Of a DNA stretch of 64,000 nucleotides, positions 18,178 to 27,421 are shown piece by piece. Origin of the DNA: Pseudochryseolinea flava (GTDB lineage Bacteria; Bacteroidota; Bacteroidia; Cytophagales; Cyclobacteriaceae). Position 1 is the stretch's first letter. The number at the start of each line of letters is the position of its first letter. Below the pieces are notes generated by a model. That model was not told the origin of the DNA. It searched no databases and worked only from the letters and a program-made list of their open reading frames with translations. The stretch spans positions 124,001 to 188,000 of the forward strand of contig NZ_QMFY01000001.1 in assembly GCF_003286915.1 (NCBI RefSeq), written 5' to 3'. Both the position numbers and the translations under genes were made by a program.

Positions 18178-19269
18178 ATGTCCGTGCTTCGTATTGTGTT
18201 CATTACGCCTTATCCTCAGGGTGAGGCACCCTCGCAAAGATTTCGATTTGAACAGTACTTCCCACTTCTCGAAAAAGCCGGATTTAATATTTCCATCAAA
18301 CCATTTTTAGAAGGCGCCGACTGGAAGGTAATTTATCGCCCTGGTGAATGGACGAAAAAGGTGAAACTGCTTATTAAGAGTTTTTTTAAGCGCAGCATGC
18401 TCATCTTCACTTTGTTTTCTGCCGACTTTGTATTTATCCATCGCGAAGCTATGCCTTTCGGCCCGCCCATTATCGAATGGGTTATTGCTAAAATATTACG
18501 AAAAAAGATCATCTACGATTTTGACGATGCCATTTGGGCCACGGATAAAGTATCGGAGTCGCTTGTCAGTAGGATCATAAAATGGCGTTCTAAGACAAAA
18601 GCCATTTGCCAGTGGAGTTATCGCGTAAGTTGTGGCAACCAATATCTTTGCGACTTTGCCAGCCAATACAATAAGAATGTAATTAGAAACCCTACGACCA
18701 TCGACACGGTCAACGTTCACAATAAAGAACGATTTGACAATTCCAAAAAAGACAACACACGCATCGTTATTGGGTGGACAGGCTCGCATTCTACGCTAAA
18801 ATACTTGACAGCAATACAACCTGCGTTGAAAATTATTGCTGAGAATTTACCGCAGGTAGACTTTATGGTTATCGCCGATCGCGACCCACACCTTAATCTT
18901 CCGCGTTACTATTTTAGACCATGGTCGTTACAAACTGAAATCACTGATCTGTTGAAATTTGATATTGGCATTATGCCATTGCCCGACAATGAATGGTCAC
19001 GTGGCAAATGTGGATTTAAAGCGCTTCAATATATGTCGCTAGGTGTTCCGGCTGTTGCGACACCCGTGGGCGTTAACACTGAAATCATCGATCATTCCAA
19101 AAATGGTTTTCTCTGTGGTCACGAAAGCGAATGGGTGGCTATACTCACGCGTCTTGTTGAAGATGCCGACTTGCGAAAGAAAATTGGTGCCGCCGGAAAA
19201 GAAACGGTTATAAATCATTACTCTGTTGAATCCAACGGCACTACCTTCTTGTCGTTCTTCCAAGCGTAA
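18178..19269 (+). CDS. Glycosyltransferase, GT4-like, divergent from the main operon
   Basis: The protein starts MSVLRIVFITPYPQGEAPSQRFRF, a frequent N-terminus of GT4-like enzymes, and has KCGFKALQYMSLGVPAVATPVG in the donor site. The length is 363 residues. It is the only plus-strand gene in the polysaccharide region. Its 3' end overlaps the 3' end of the convergent membrane-protein gene by 52 bp (19218-19269), so both C-termini share the same DNA read on opposite strands. It probably belongs to the same pathway. Confidence 0.88.
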   Translation: MSVLRIVFITPYPQGEAPSQRFRFEQYFPLLEKAGFNISIKPFLEGADWKVIYRPGEWTKKVKLLIKSFFKRSMLIFTLFSADFVFIHREAMPFGPPIIEWVIAKILRKKIIYDFDDAIWATDKVSESLVSRIIKWRSKTKAICQWSYRVSCGNQYLCDFASQYNKNVIRNPTTIDTVNVHNKERFDNSKKDNTRIVIGWTGSHSTLKYLTAIQPALKIIAENLPQVDFMVIADRDPHLNLPRYYFRPWSLQTEITDLLKFDIGIMPLPDNEWSRGKCGFKALQYMSLGVPAVATPVGVNTEIIDHSKNGFLCGHESEWVAILTRLVEDADLRKKIGAAGKETVINHYSVESNGTTFLSFFQA

Positions 19270-20549
19270 TAAATAATACCAAGACCGATAAGGTAAAATG
19301 GCATCAACGGAATTTTATACCTTGCTAACGTTCCAAAATTGTAGGTCGAAACGCCCACACCAAAGGCAAAGATGATCGCAAACACCACACAAAAGAAAAC
19401 TTCTGGAATCTGCATGTATCTAAAAATCTTTGTCCTTATTTTAATAAGGATAAACAGTGTGAATAAGAAATTCAATAAACTCTCCAAGGCAGAAAGGAGC
19501 ATTAATGGATTTTTGACTTCCCACAAATAAGGTCTGAAGAGTGAAACATTCACGGCGGCAGGCGCAAGCCTAGCGACACTCCCAAAAGTACCGTCAAGTT
19601 CACCCAACGAATATCCCGACCCTGCATCTTTCCCCGTCCAATAACGAATATCATACGCCGTAACCCGCACAGTCTCTGCCAAATTATTCAGAGAGTAACG
19701 CGGGTCATCTTCTACAATTTCACTAATTCCTTTATATCCCATAAATGAAACACATAACACAACGAAAGGAATTGCCAGTAGTCGCAACGCGATGTTTTCG
19801 ATTCGAAAATAAAACTTCGAAAAAATCCACAATAACGCACCCGCCAAAAAGCACATGAGAATGTATACCTTAACCGAAAAAATGACAAACAAAGAAAACA
19901 ACAACAGAAAAATAAATCGAAGATTAATCCGCCATTCTATAAACAGTCTATTCACGCAGTAGGTTGCTATACAAAGGAATGATAATGTGACGGTATCTTT
20001 TAAAATTCCGGAGCCCCAAAAAACAATAGAGGGAATAAACAGACAACTGAATGCCAGCCAACCATGTAGCGCCGGATACTTCTTATAAAATGTTAGAAAC
20101 AACATCCACCCACCTACAAAACTCAATACCGCAAACAATGTCGCAGTACCGCTGTAAGATGAAAATGTTAGCAGGTCCAGGACCGTTGCAATTCGAATGA
20201 TCACGAAAGATTTCTGATCTCTAAAATACCAGATCTTTTCGCTAATGTCCCAGTTGCGACCATGCATTTCACCATTGGAAAAAAGGAGCTCAAATCCTCG
20301 CTCAGAAGATTCCATAAAAGCTTCCCATATGTGCCGGCTACCATGCGTATGATAAGCAAATGTATCACCTCCACCATAATAAAACTGGTAAATCACGCCC
20401 AACATGATAGCGCCAAATATCTTGAGGGAGAGTGCGGGAAAATAATACTTGTAATTAATGGAGTCCGTTACAAACGGCCTGATAATATACGCCGCCAAGA
20501 AAACTAGCAGAACAACAATAGGCGTTACAATTAGATCACGAAGCTCCAA
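19218..20549 (-). CDS. Polytopic membrane protein, polysaccharide-associated, function unknown
   Basis: I do not recognise a named family with certainty. The 443-residue protein has roughly ten hydrophobic segments, starting at residue 9, and soluble loops with FYYGGGDTFAYHTHGSRHIW and SIVFWGSGILKDTVTL. Proteins with such loops are common beside exopolysaccharide genes in Bacteroidota and have the general look of Wzy-type polymerases or lipid-linked glycosyltransferases. An ABC-exported glycan would not need a Wzy polymerase, so the role is open. Its 3' end overlaps the convergent glycosyltransferase gene. Confidence 0.7.
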   Translation of the reverse strand: MELRDLIVTPIVVLLVFLAAYIIRPFVTDSINYKYYFPALSLKIFGAIMLGVIYQFYYGGGDTFAYHTHGSRHIWEAFMESSERGFELLFSNGEMHGRNWDISEKIWYFRDQKSFVIIRIATVLDLLTFSSYSGTATLFAVLSFVGGWMLFLTFYKKYPALHGWLAFSCLFIPSIVFWGSGILKDTVTLSFLCIATYCVNRLFIEWRINLRFIFLLLFSLFVIFSVKVYILMCFLAGALLWIFSKFYFRIENIALRLLAIPFVVLCVSFMGYKGISEIVEDDPRYSLNNLAETVRVTAYDIRYWTGKDAGSGYSLGELDGTFGSVARLAPAAVNVSLFRPYLWEVKNPLMLLSALESLLNFLFTLFILIKIRTKIFRYMQIPEVFFCVVFAIIFAFGVGVSTYNFGTLARYKIPLMPFYLIGLGIIYYAWKNDKKVVPLDSTE

Positions 20550-20578
20550 ATGAAAAATGATTTTCGAAAGATACCTTG

Positions 20579-21796
20579 TTAGTCACCTTTCTCCAAGCCC
20601 TTCAACCTGCGCTTAGCATCCTTGAAGGCTTCATCTTTCCGATCTGCCTTCTTTTTAACCAACTCAAAATATCGCTTCGCTTCCTTTTTGTCGCCTTGTT
20701 GCTCGGCAATTTCTCCCAATGCAATGAGGGAGTATAAATAATATCCTGTTTCTGTCGCTTCGATCTCTTCTGCATATTTCAAACAACGTAGATAAAATCC
20801 TTTCGCTTCTTCGGGCTTGCGACGCGCTTCGTAGATCTGCCCTAAAAAGAATGAGGCATAACGGCCACTGGTAGCTTCATATCCAACTTGCGCCGAGTCA
20901 ATTCGAGCAATAATATTTCTGCATTCTGGCTCAGCTTCCGTAAACCTTCCCATCGAATAAAGCATGCGCGCATAATAGCGGTGGAAATAGGGATTGTCAG
21001 GATACTGTTCATGTAAGTACTTACTAATCTGGAAAGCTTGCGGCTGATCATTTTCGTAGCTGTTCAATATCCGCATCAGCCAAACCATCGCCTCCGTGCG
21101 TGTATAGAAGGCGTTGTAAGAAACTTCTTTGAGCTGTTTTAATCCTAAGGCCTTATCACCTTTTCTAAAAAACCACAGCACAGGTTTAAGCGCAGGATAA
21201 TTTTCCGGCACCCACACAGAAAAGTAGTTGTACAGGGCATCGCCAAACAGCAACTCGGGACTTAAATTCTCTTTCGTTTTTCCTTCTTCAAGATAATCCA
21301 AGGCATCTTTTCCTGCAGAGGCCGCCTTGCGCCAATTTTTTCTTTCTTCATCAGAATACAATCGCCCCTTAAATCCATACGCGGCGGCTAAAAAGAAAGA
21401 AGCTTCCACTCTATACTGCGGGTAGTCATCATAAAGCTCTTCACCTACCTCGATTGTCGAATCCATATAGGCCAGGAATTTTTCATCGTGAGAGGTATCT
21501 TTTGTATTTGGCATGATCTTCCACCATTCGATAAGCCCCATCAGAAAGTAGGGTAATGGATGCCACTTGTACTTCGCGCGGAGATACTGAAACTGATATT
21601 CCGCTGCTGGAAATTTGAAATTATAAAGATCGTTTAACGCTTGTGTGCATTCGAGTTGGACGTTCGGATCGGAGATTAGAATGATCGTGGTATCTTTATC
21701 CGTGATATATTGTGCCGAAACTTGATTTTGCGCGACGAATAGAAAAAACGCGATGATCACGTAGCGAAAAGAATGTTTGACAGACCTGATGATCAT
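20579..21796 (-). CDS. Secreted tetratricopeptide-repeat protein
   Basis: The ORF opens at 21832, but the ATG at 21796 (MIIRSVKHSFRY) gives a normal signal peptide ending VSAQ near residue 29, so it is preferred. The mature part is helical with several TPR-like units, clearest near the C-terminus (SLIALGEIAEQQGDKKEAKRYFELVKKK). This points to a periplasmic scaffold protein of about 405 residues. It lies 29 bp after the membrane protein on the same strand and may be co-transcribed with it. No enzymatic motif is seen. Confidence 0.75.
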   Translation of the reverse strand: MIIRSVKHSFRYVIIAFFLFVAQNQVSAQYITDKDTTIILISDPNVQLECTQALNDLYNFKFPAAEYQFQYLRAKYKWHPLPYFLMGLIEWWKIMPNTKDTSHDEKFLAYMDSTIEVGEELYDDYPQYRVEASFFLAAAYGFKGRLYSDEERKNWRKAASAGKDALDYLEEGKTKENLSPELLFGDALYNYFSVWVPENYPALKPVLWFFRKGDKALGLKQLKEVSYNAFYTRTEAMVWLMRILNSYENDQPQAFQISKYLHEQYPDNPYFHRYYARMLYSMGRFTEAEPECRNIIARIDSAQVGYEATSGRYASFFLGQIYEARRKPEEAKGFYLRCLKYAEEIEATETGYYLYSLIALGEIAEQQGDKKEAKRYFELVKKKADRKDEAFKDAKRRLKGLEKGD

Positions 21797-21878
21797 TCGA
21801 AAAAATAATATAACGTCCTGATTTTTAAACATAGCAAGTTAACGCAAGATCGCCTCGACGGTTACGACAGCCTTTCCC

Positions 21879-22520
21879 ATGAATCAACCTTCCTCAACAC
21901 CCGAAACTAACGCATTCTTTGCAAGCGACAAAAGACTATTGTTTTTGCTGCTCTGCTTAACCACCCTGGCCCTGCTGTTCGTCAAAATAGCGTTCATCGA
22001 AAACGAAACCGCCGCTTTTGAATTCCTTCAAGATCGTCCTGAAGGGACCATTTTACGCCTGATGAACACCATCAAATATGTGTCCATTCCATTAATCTAT
22101 GCCTGGAAATTTTTAGTAATCGCCTTCGTGATATGGGTGGGGTGTTTTATGTTCGGCTACCGCGTGAACTATCGACAATGCTGGGGTGTAGTTATCGCCG
22201 CTGAATTCATTTTCATGATACCCGAAGTGCTGAAAATTGCCTGGTTCATGATCGTTGAAACAGATCCGACTTACCACGACATCCGCGCATTCTATCCTTT
22301 ATCGCTCATGCACTTTGTGGACTACCAAAGTATCCATCCCCGCTGGGCTTACCCCCTGCGCGCGTTAAACCTCTTCGAAGTGGCGTATTGGTTCTTGTTA
22401 GTCGCTGGCATTCACCACTATGCCAGAAAAAGTAAGCGCTATGTCTGGATCATCGTGGCGTGTTCCTACATCCTCATTTTCTTTCTCTGGCTGTTATTTT
22501 ACGCTGGCGTCTACAAGTAA
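21879..22520 (+). CDS. Yip1-like integral membrane protein, function unknown
   Basis: The 213-residue protein has about five hydrophobic segments (LLFLLLCLTTLALLFV, AWKFLVIAFVIWVGCFMFGY, CWGVVIAAEFIFMIPEV and two C-terminal ones) and a short soluble N-terminus. The hydrophobic pattern resembles the Yip1 superfamily of small polytopic proteins, but there is no diagnostic motif that I can name. It is transcribed divergently from the TPR gene (82-bp gap) and is followed at 137 bp by the DUF2723 gene. No function is proposed. Confidence 0.7.
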   Translation: MNQPSSTPETNAFFASDKRLLFLLLCLTTLALLFVKIAFIENETAAFEFLQDRPEGTILRLMNTIKYVSIPLIYAWKFLVIAFVIWVGCFMFGYRVNYRQCWGVVIAAEFIFMIPEVLKIAWFMIVETDPTYHDIRAFYPLSLMHFVDYQSIHPRWAYPLRALNLFEVAYWFLLVAGIHHYARKSKRYVWIIVACSYILIFFLWLLFYAGVYK

Positions 22521-22595
22521 TGATTCAACCCCCCTGCTCCCAAAACATCAAATGTCGCCGTTAGCAGCGAATAGTCGCCCACCAACCAACTAAAA

Positions 22596-22619
22596 GCTAA
22601 CGGCTTAACGCCAAACGCC
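22596..22619. repeat. Short heptad array upstream of the DUF2723 gene
   Basis: Three heptads follow one another, GCTAACG, GCTTAAC, GCCAAAC, then GCC. It is weak by itself but has the same period as the stronger arrays in this window. A TATCTTCG element about 14 bp downstream could be the promoter of the following gene. Confidence 0.35.
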
Positions 22620-22657
22620 TTTTTTACTATCTTCGCCCCTTAAGTTTTTGAAAAAAT

Positions 22658-25639
22658 ATGAATTCAAATTTTCAGAAGTACAATAACATCGTTGGGTGGA
22701 TTGTTTTCATCGTATCGCTCGGAACCTACTGGCTTACGATGGAAGAAACTGCAAGCTATTGGGACTGCGGTGAGTTTATTGCCGTTTCCTATAAATTAGA
22801 AGTGCCTCACCCTCCTGGCGCCCCATTCTTTCTACTCATTGGAAGAATCTTCTCCTTCCTCGCGTTACAAGATGTTACGAAAGTTGCCTACTGGATCAAT
22901 TTCAGTAGCGTACTCGCGAGTGCATTCGCGGTACTATTCCTCTTCTGGTCAATTACCTTGTTCGGCCGTAAAATTCTCAATATCAAATCTGACGACGAAA
23001 TCACTTCAGATAAAATCATTGGTCTCCTCGGTGCTGGCGTTGTTGGTGCATTGGCGTACTGTTTCTGTGACTCTTCATGGTTCTCGGCAGTCGAAGCTGA
23101 AGTTTATGCTATGTCTTCATTCTTTACGGCGTTCGTCGTATGGGCAATGCTGAAGTGGGACGTTATCGAAGATGATTCGAAAGCTAACCGTTGGCTCATC
23201 CTCATATTCTATATGATGGGACTTTCCATCGGCGTTCACTTGTTGAACTTGGTGACTATTCCTGCGCTCGCACTGGTATACTACTTCAAAAAATATCAAC
23301 CGACATTCATCGGTGTTGTTATCACGATGATCATCAGTCTCGCGATCATCTTTTTCATCAACGACATCATCATCATCTGGCTTCCAAGTATTGCAGGCGA
23401 ATTCGAATTATTCTTCGTCAACAGTATCGGATTGCCATTCGGACTTGGCGCTACTTTCTTTGCACTGCTTCTTTTCTCTGGATTGGCGTTTGCCATTTAC
23501 TACTCACAACGAGAAGGCAAAGTGGTGTTGAATACATTCCTTAACGCGTGTGCATTCATCCTCATTGGATATGCGTCTTATGCATTGGTCGTTATTCGCT
23601 CGAACGATAATCCGCCGATCGATGAAAATGACCCACAAGATGTGATGAGCTTTGTGAGCTACCTAAAACGCGAACAGTATGGAAGCCGCCCTCTATTAGT
23701 TGGTCCTTACTTCACAGCACAGCCTGTAGATTATAAAGAAGGCGCTCCGATATACATGAAAGGGAAAGATAAGTATGAAATCAAAGATCGTAAAGGTGAG
23801 TACGTTTACGCGCCAGAAGATCAGACTATCCTTCCACGGATTTATTCAAGCGACCCAAGCCACGCCCAACTTTACCGTGAAAGTTTGAAACTCGGACCAA
23901 ACGAAAAACCTACGTTCGGCGACAACATTAAATTCATGATCGATCATCAAATTGGTCATATGTATATGCGCTACTTCCTGTTCAACTTTGCCGGAAGAGA
24001 GAGCGACATTCAAGGTGCAGGTGTGCCATCGCCAAGCGAATGGTTTGAAAAACTCCCTCCAACCATTGCAGAGAACAAGGGATTGAACAACTTCTTTTAC
24101 ATTCCTTTCATTCTCGGCTTAATTGGTATGTTCTACCAAGCAGTAACCAATACCAAGAATTTCGTGGTTGTTGCCCTACTCTTCGTACTCACTGGTGTAG
24201 CCCTTGTTGTTTATTTGAACTCTCCACCTACAGAACCACGCGAACGCGACTACATCTACGCAGGTTCATACTATGCGTACTGTTTCTGGATTGGGTTTGC
24301 TGTAATCGGCATTGCACAAGCACTGACAGCCGTGATCAAAAATTTCAAAGTGTCGGCAATCATCGCGATCATTATCGGACTGACTGCACCAGCACTGATG
24401 GCTAAAGAAGGTTGGGATGATCACGATCGCTCTGATCGCTATTTCTCAGTTGACTCGGCTATAAACTATCTACAGTCATGCGCGAAAAATGCGATACTGT
24501 TTACGGGTGGTGATAATGACACCTTCCCTTTATGGTATGCACAAGAAGTGGAAGGCGTACGTACCGATGTTCGCGTGGTCGTGTTGAGCTATTACAACAC
24601 CGACTGGTATATTAAACAATCCCGCGATCAGCACTACGATTCGCAGCCTTTCCAATACACGCTCACAGACAAAAATTATCAGCAAGGCGGATTAAACGAT
24701 TATCTACCACGCGTTAAAACAGGCGTAAAAGAAATTCCGCTTCAACGCTTCTTAGAACTTCTTAGAGACGAGAATAAAAATCTCCTCCACCCAGAGTATC
24801 GTGGCACACGCAACATGCTCCCAGCAGATGAGATTGTCTTGCCTATCGACGTTGAGAAGATCAGAAAAATGGGTATCGTGCCTGCAGAACTCGACAGCTT
24901 GATCGTTCCTGAGCTTCGTCTTAAAGTTCGTGGTGGTGGTCTCGAGAAGAAAGATCTCGCCATGCTCGATGTATTGGCAACATCCGATTGGACACGTCCG
25001 ATCTATGTTAACAACACGTCACTTTCGCAATTCTCCGTGGATCTTGCCCGCTGTGTTGTTCAGGAAGGAAATGCCTACAGAATTCTTCCGATCTACAACC
25101 CGCTTCCAAATGTATCGGCTACCAATGTGCGTATTGCCAATACAAAAGTTGCGAAAGAAAATATGCTCAAGAATTTCCAATACCGGAATCTTGACAATCC
25201 AAATGTGTACTACAGCGACGACTACCGCAAGTTCGTTCTCAATCACCGCAGTAGTTTGAATGCACTCGCACAAGCGATGATCGACCAAGGAAATACAGCT
25301 GAAGCACGTGAAGTCATTCTCTTCTCGTTAGCCAAAATTCCTGATGCCGCTATTCGTTACGATTACATTTCAGCGTTCACAGTTCCACTGTTGCTAGAGG
25401 TAGGTGAAAAAGAGAAAGCGCTGGAAATTGCAGAAGTGATGTCAAAACGTGCGGATGAAGTATCAGCCTTCTATATAGCAAAAGGTGAAATCAACGAGAG
25501 CGTTCAAGAGAGCATGCAAATCTTAAGCATCTTGCAACGTGCACTCTTGCGCTACGGAGAAAAAGACCTAGCCACTAAAATCGAAGAGATGTACAACCGA
25601 AACATCGGCATGTACGAAAAAACGCAAGGCGCGTTTTAG
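22658..25639 (+). CDS. DUF2723 family membrane protein (GT-C/O-mannosyltransferase-like)
   Basis: The 993-residue protein has the DUF2723 N-terminal block (TMEETASYWDCGEFIAVSYK, then LEVPHPPGAPFFLLIGR) with an acidic residue after the first membrane helix, followed by about eleven hydrophobic segments to residue 585 and a soluble C-terminal part of some 400 residues with helical repeats at the end. The family is placed near GT-C glycosyltransferases of the PMT/O-mannosyltransferase type and is universal in Bacteroidota. A role in protein O-glycosylation is an inference from family knowledge. The stop codon lies inside a heptad array. Confidence 0.88.
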   Translation: MNSNFQKYNNIVGWIVFIVSLGTYWLTMEETASYWDCGEFIAVSYKLEVPHPPGAPFFLLIGRIFSFLALQDVTKVAYWINFSSVLASAFAVLFLFWSITLFGRKILNIKSDDEITSDKIIGLLGAGVVGALAYCFCDSSWFSAVEAEVYAMSSFFTAFVVWAMLKWDVIEDDSKANRWLILIFYMMGLSIGVHLLNLVTIPALALVYYFKKYQPTFIGVVITMIISLAIIFFINDIIIIWLPSIAGEFELFFVNSIGLPFGLGATFFALLLFSGLAFAIYYSQREGKVVLNTFLNACAFILIGYASYALVVIRSNDNPPIDENDPQDVMSFVSYLKREQYGSRPLLVGPYFTAQPVDYKEGAPIYMKGKDKYEIKDRKGEYVYAPEDQTILPRIYSSDPSHAQLYRESLKLGPNEKPTFGDNIKFMIDHQIGHMYMRYFLFNFAGRESDIQGAGVPSPSEWFEKLPPTIAENKGLNNFFYIPFILGLIGMFYQAVTNTKNFVVVALLFVLTGVALVVYLNSPPTEPRERDYIYAGSYYAYCFWIGFAVIGIAQALTAVIKNFKVSAIIAIIIGLTAPALMAKEGWDDHDRSDRYFSVDSAINYLQSCAKNAILFTGGDNDTFPLWYAQEVEGVRTDVRVVVLSYYNTDWYIKQSRDQHYDSQPFQYTLTDKNYQQGGLNDYLPRVKTGVKEIPLQRFLELLRDENKNLLHPEYRGTRNMLPADEIVLPIDVEKIRKMGIVPAELDSLIVPELRLKVRGGGLEKKDLAMLDVLATSDWTRPIYVNNTSLSQFSVDLARCVVQEGNAYRILPIYNPLPNVSATNVRIANTKVAKENMLKNFQYRNLDNPNVYYSDDYRKFVLNHRSSLNALAQAMIDQGNTAEAREVILFSLAKIPDAAIRYDYISAFTVPLLLEVGEKEKALEIAEVMSKRADEVSAFYIAKGEINESVQESMQILSILQRALLRYGEKDLATKIEEMYNRNIGMYEKTQGAF

Positions 25640-25699
25640 TTAGTTATCGGTTAATAGTCGATGCAACAAACCGATAACTAATAACGGATAACTGATAAC
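25636..25699. repeat. Inverted pair of heptad arrays (word GTTATCG)
   Basis: The left arm reads TTAGTTA, GTTATCG, GTTAATA from 25636 and contains the stop codon of the DUF2723 gene (25637-25639). The right arm reads CGATAAC, TAATAAC, GGATAAC, TGATAAC from 25672 to 25699. The words of the two arms are reverse complements (GTTATCGGTT against AACCGATAAC is a perfect 10-bp pairing), separated by about 19 nt of other sequence. Confidence 0.7.
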
Positions 25700-25705
25700 T
25701 ATCCC

Positions 25706-25738
25706 AAAGGGCTCATGGAGAAATCTGTGAGCCTTTTT
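25706..25738 (+). terminator. Probable intrinsic terminator after DUF2723 gene
   Basis: GGCTCA (25710-25715) pairs with TGAGCC (25728-25733) across a 12-nt loop, followed by TTTTT. The stem is short (6 bp) but the position between two repeat arrays and the T-run support a terminator for the plus strand. Confidence 0.6.
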
Positions 25739-25742
25739 AGTT

Positions 25743-25816
25743 GGTTATTGGTTATCGGTTATTTGGCATTTGTCAGTAGTAACCAAACCGATAACAGATA
25801 ACAGATAACCGATAAC
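25743..25816. repeat. Second inverted pair of heptad arrays (word GGTTATC)
   Basis: The left arm has three heptads GGTTATT, GGTTATC, GGTTATT (25743-25763). After a spacer of about 25 nt the right arm has CGATAAC, AGATAAC, AGATAAC, CGATAAC (25789-25816). The words are the same as in the pair at 25636-25699, so this region holds two inverted pairs with a terminator between them. Confidence 0.7.
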
Positions 25817-25830
25817 AACCCACAAGTTGG

Positions 25831-25866
25831 AAAAAAAAAGAAAGGATACCGGTATCCGATATCCTT
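25831..25866 (-). terminator. Probable intrinsic terminator of lpdA
   Basis: On the minus strand AAGGATA (25866-25860) pairs with TATCCTT (25848-25842), and the transcript then runs into a T-tract (complement of the A-run at 25831-25839). It is placed about 40 nt after the lpdA stop. Confidence 0.65.
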
Positions 25867-25875
25867 CTAGCAAAA

Positions 25876-25910
25876 CTTATCGCTTATCGCTTGTAGCTTG
25901 CAACTATTAA
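25876..25910. repeat. Heptad array ending on the lpdA stop codon
   Basis: Units CTTATCG, CTTATCG, CTTGTAG, CTTGCAA and CTATTAA follow one another without slippage. The last unit contains the complement of the lpdA stop codon (25907-25909). This is one of several arrays whose edge coincides with a stop codon. Confidence 0.65.
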
Positions 25911-27298
25911 ATGTGAATCACTTCACCATAGGCCGCAGCAGCAGCTTCCATAATCGCTTCGCTCATCGTTGGGTGAGGGTGAACTGTTTTGATAATTTCA
26001 TGACCTGTAGTTTCGAGCTTCCGCGCAGCAACAACTTCAGCAATCATCTCTGTTACGTTAGCACCGATAAAGTGCGCACCTAACCACTCGCCATACTTCG
26101 CATCGAAGATTACTTTTACAAAGCCATCTGTTGCACCTGCAGCTTTTGCTTTACCGGATGCACTGAATGGGAATTTGCCAACTTTGATTTCATAACCTGC
26201 TTTCTTCGCGCCTTCTTCCGTGTATCCAACAGAAGCAATTTCAGGTGAGCAATATGTACAACCTGGAATATTATTGTAGTTCAAAGGCTCAGGATGATGT
26301 CCTGCGATTTTTTCAACGCAGATAATTCCTTCCGCAGAAGCCACGTGCGCCAATGCTTGTCCTTTTACAATGTCGCCGATTGCGTAAACACCAGGTACAT
26401 TTGTTTTATAGAAATCGTCGACGATAACTTTTCCTTTGTCTGTTTTTACACCCACTTCTTCAAGACCGATACCTTCAAGGTTTGTAGCCACACCTACTGC
26501 AGAAAGTACTACATCGGCCTCGAGCTTAACTTCACCTTCCGGTGTTTTTACCGTAGCAACACATCCGCTTCCTGATGTATCCACTTTAGTCACCTCAGAA
26601 TTCACAAGCACCTTGATGCCGCTCTTCTTGAAAGACTTATCTAACGCTTTCGATACCTCTTCATCTTCTACAGGAACAATGCGCGGAAGGAATTCAACGA
26701 TGGTAACTTCTGTTCCAAGTGAATTATAGAAGTATGCAAACTCAACGCCGATTGCACCTGATCCTACGACCAATAATTTTTTCGGCTGTTGTGGTAACAC
26801 CATGGCTTCACGGTATCCAATAATTTTCTTTCCATCGATTTTCAATGCAGGAAGTTCACGTGAACGACCACCTGTTGCCAAGATGATATGTTTTGCTTCG
26901 TAATCAACTTTCTTACCAGCAGCATCAGTCACTTCTACTTTGCCACCTTTCTTCAGTTTACCGAAGCCTTCGATCAAATCGATCTTATTCTTTTTGAAAA
27001 GGAACTGCACGCCCTTGCTATTGCTGGCAGCTACATCGCGGCTACGTTTAATGATACCACCGAAGTCGGCACTAAAGTCTTTTACCTCTATACCATAATC
27101 TTTCGCATGGCTGATATATTCAAATACCTGCGCACTCTTCAAAAGCGCTTTGGTTGGAATACATCCCCAGTTCAAACAGATTCCACCAATCTCAGCTTTC
27201 TCAACAACGCCTACTTTCATGCCCAGCTGCGACGCTCTAATAGCGGCTACATATCCACCGGGACCGCTCCCGATTACAATCAGATCATATTTTGACAT
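25907..27298 (-). CDS. lpdA: Dihydrolipoyl dehydrogenase (E3)
   Basis: The 463-residue flavoprotein reoxidises dihydrolipoamide of the pyruvate, 2-oxoglutarate or branched-chain dehydrogenase complexes and of glycine cleavage. It shows the FAD motif VIGSGPGGYVAAIRASQ, the redox-active disulfide CLNWGC (about residues 41-46), the NAD-binding VVGSGAIGVEFAYFY, AIGDIVKGQALAHVASAEG, and the C-terminal catalytic HPHPTMSE. No complex partner genes are adjacent. A TATCTTTA element at 27321-27328 on the minus strand could be the promoter. Confidence 0.97.
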   Translation of the reverse strand: MSKYDLIVIGSGPGGYVAAIRASQLGMKVGVVEKAEIGGICLNWGCIPTKALLKSAQVFEYISHAKDYGIEVKDFSADFGGIIKRSRDVAASNSKGVQFLFKKNKIDLIEGFGKLKKGGKVEVTDAAGKKVDYEAKHIILATGGRSRELPALKIDGKKIIGYREAMVLPQQPKKLLVVGSGAIGVEFAYFYNSLGTEVTIVEFLPRIVPVEDEEVSKALDKSFKKSGIKVLVNSEVTKVDTSGSGCVATVKTPEGEVKLEADVVLSAVGVATNLEGIGLEEVGVKTDKGKVIVDDFYKTNVPGVYAIGDIVKGQALAHVASAEGIICVEKIAGHHPEPLNYNNIPGCTYCSPEIASVGYTEEGAKKAGYEIKVGKFPFSASGKAKAAGATDGFVKVIFDAKYGEWLGAHFIGANVTEMIAEVVAARKLETTGHEIIKTVHPHPTMSEAIMEAAAAAYGEVIHI

Positions 27299-27362
27299 AG
27301 TGTGCTTTTTTAACAGCGGGTAAAGATAACAGCGGAGGCCGAATCGTGAAAATGAAATACAG

Positions 27363-27394
27363 GTCCGGGAGTCCGAAACACCGGAAGTCCGGAA
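27363..27394. repeat. Octad array (word GTCCGGAA)
   Basis: Four 8-mers in register: GTCCGGGA, GTCCGAAA, CACCGGAA, GTCCGGAA. The internal CCGG gives it dyad potential. It lies in the 304-bp gap between lpdA and the LamG lipoprotein gene, which otherwise holds only the REP-like element and a terminator. Confidence 0.55.
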
Positions 27395-27421
27395 GAAAAG
27401 ACCGCCGATTTAGAAATTTAT

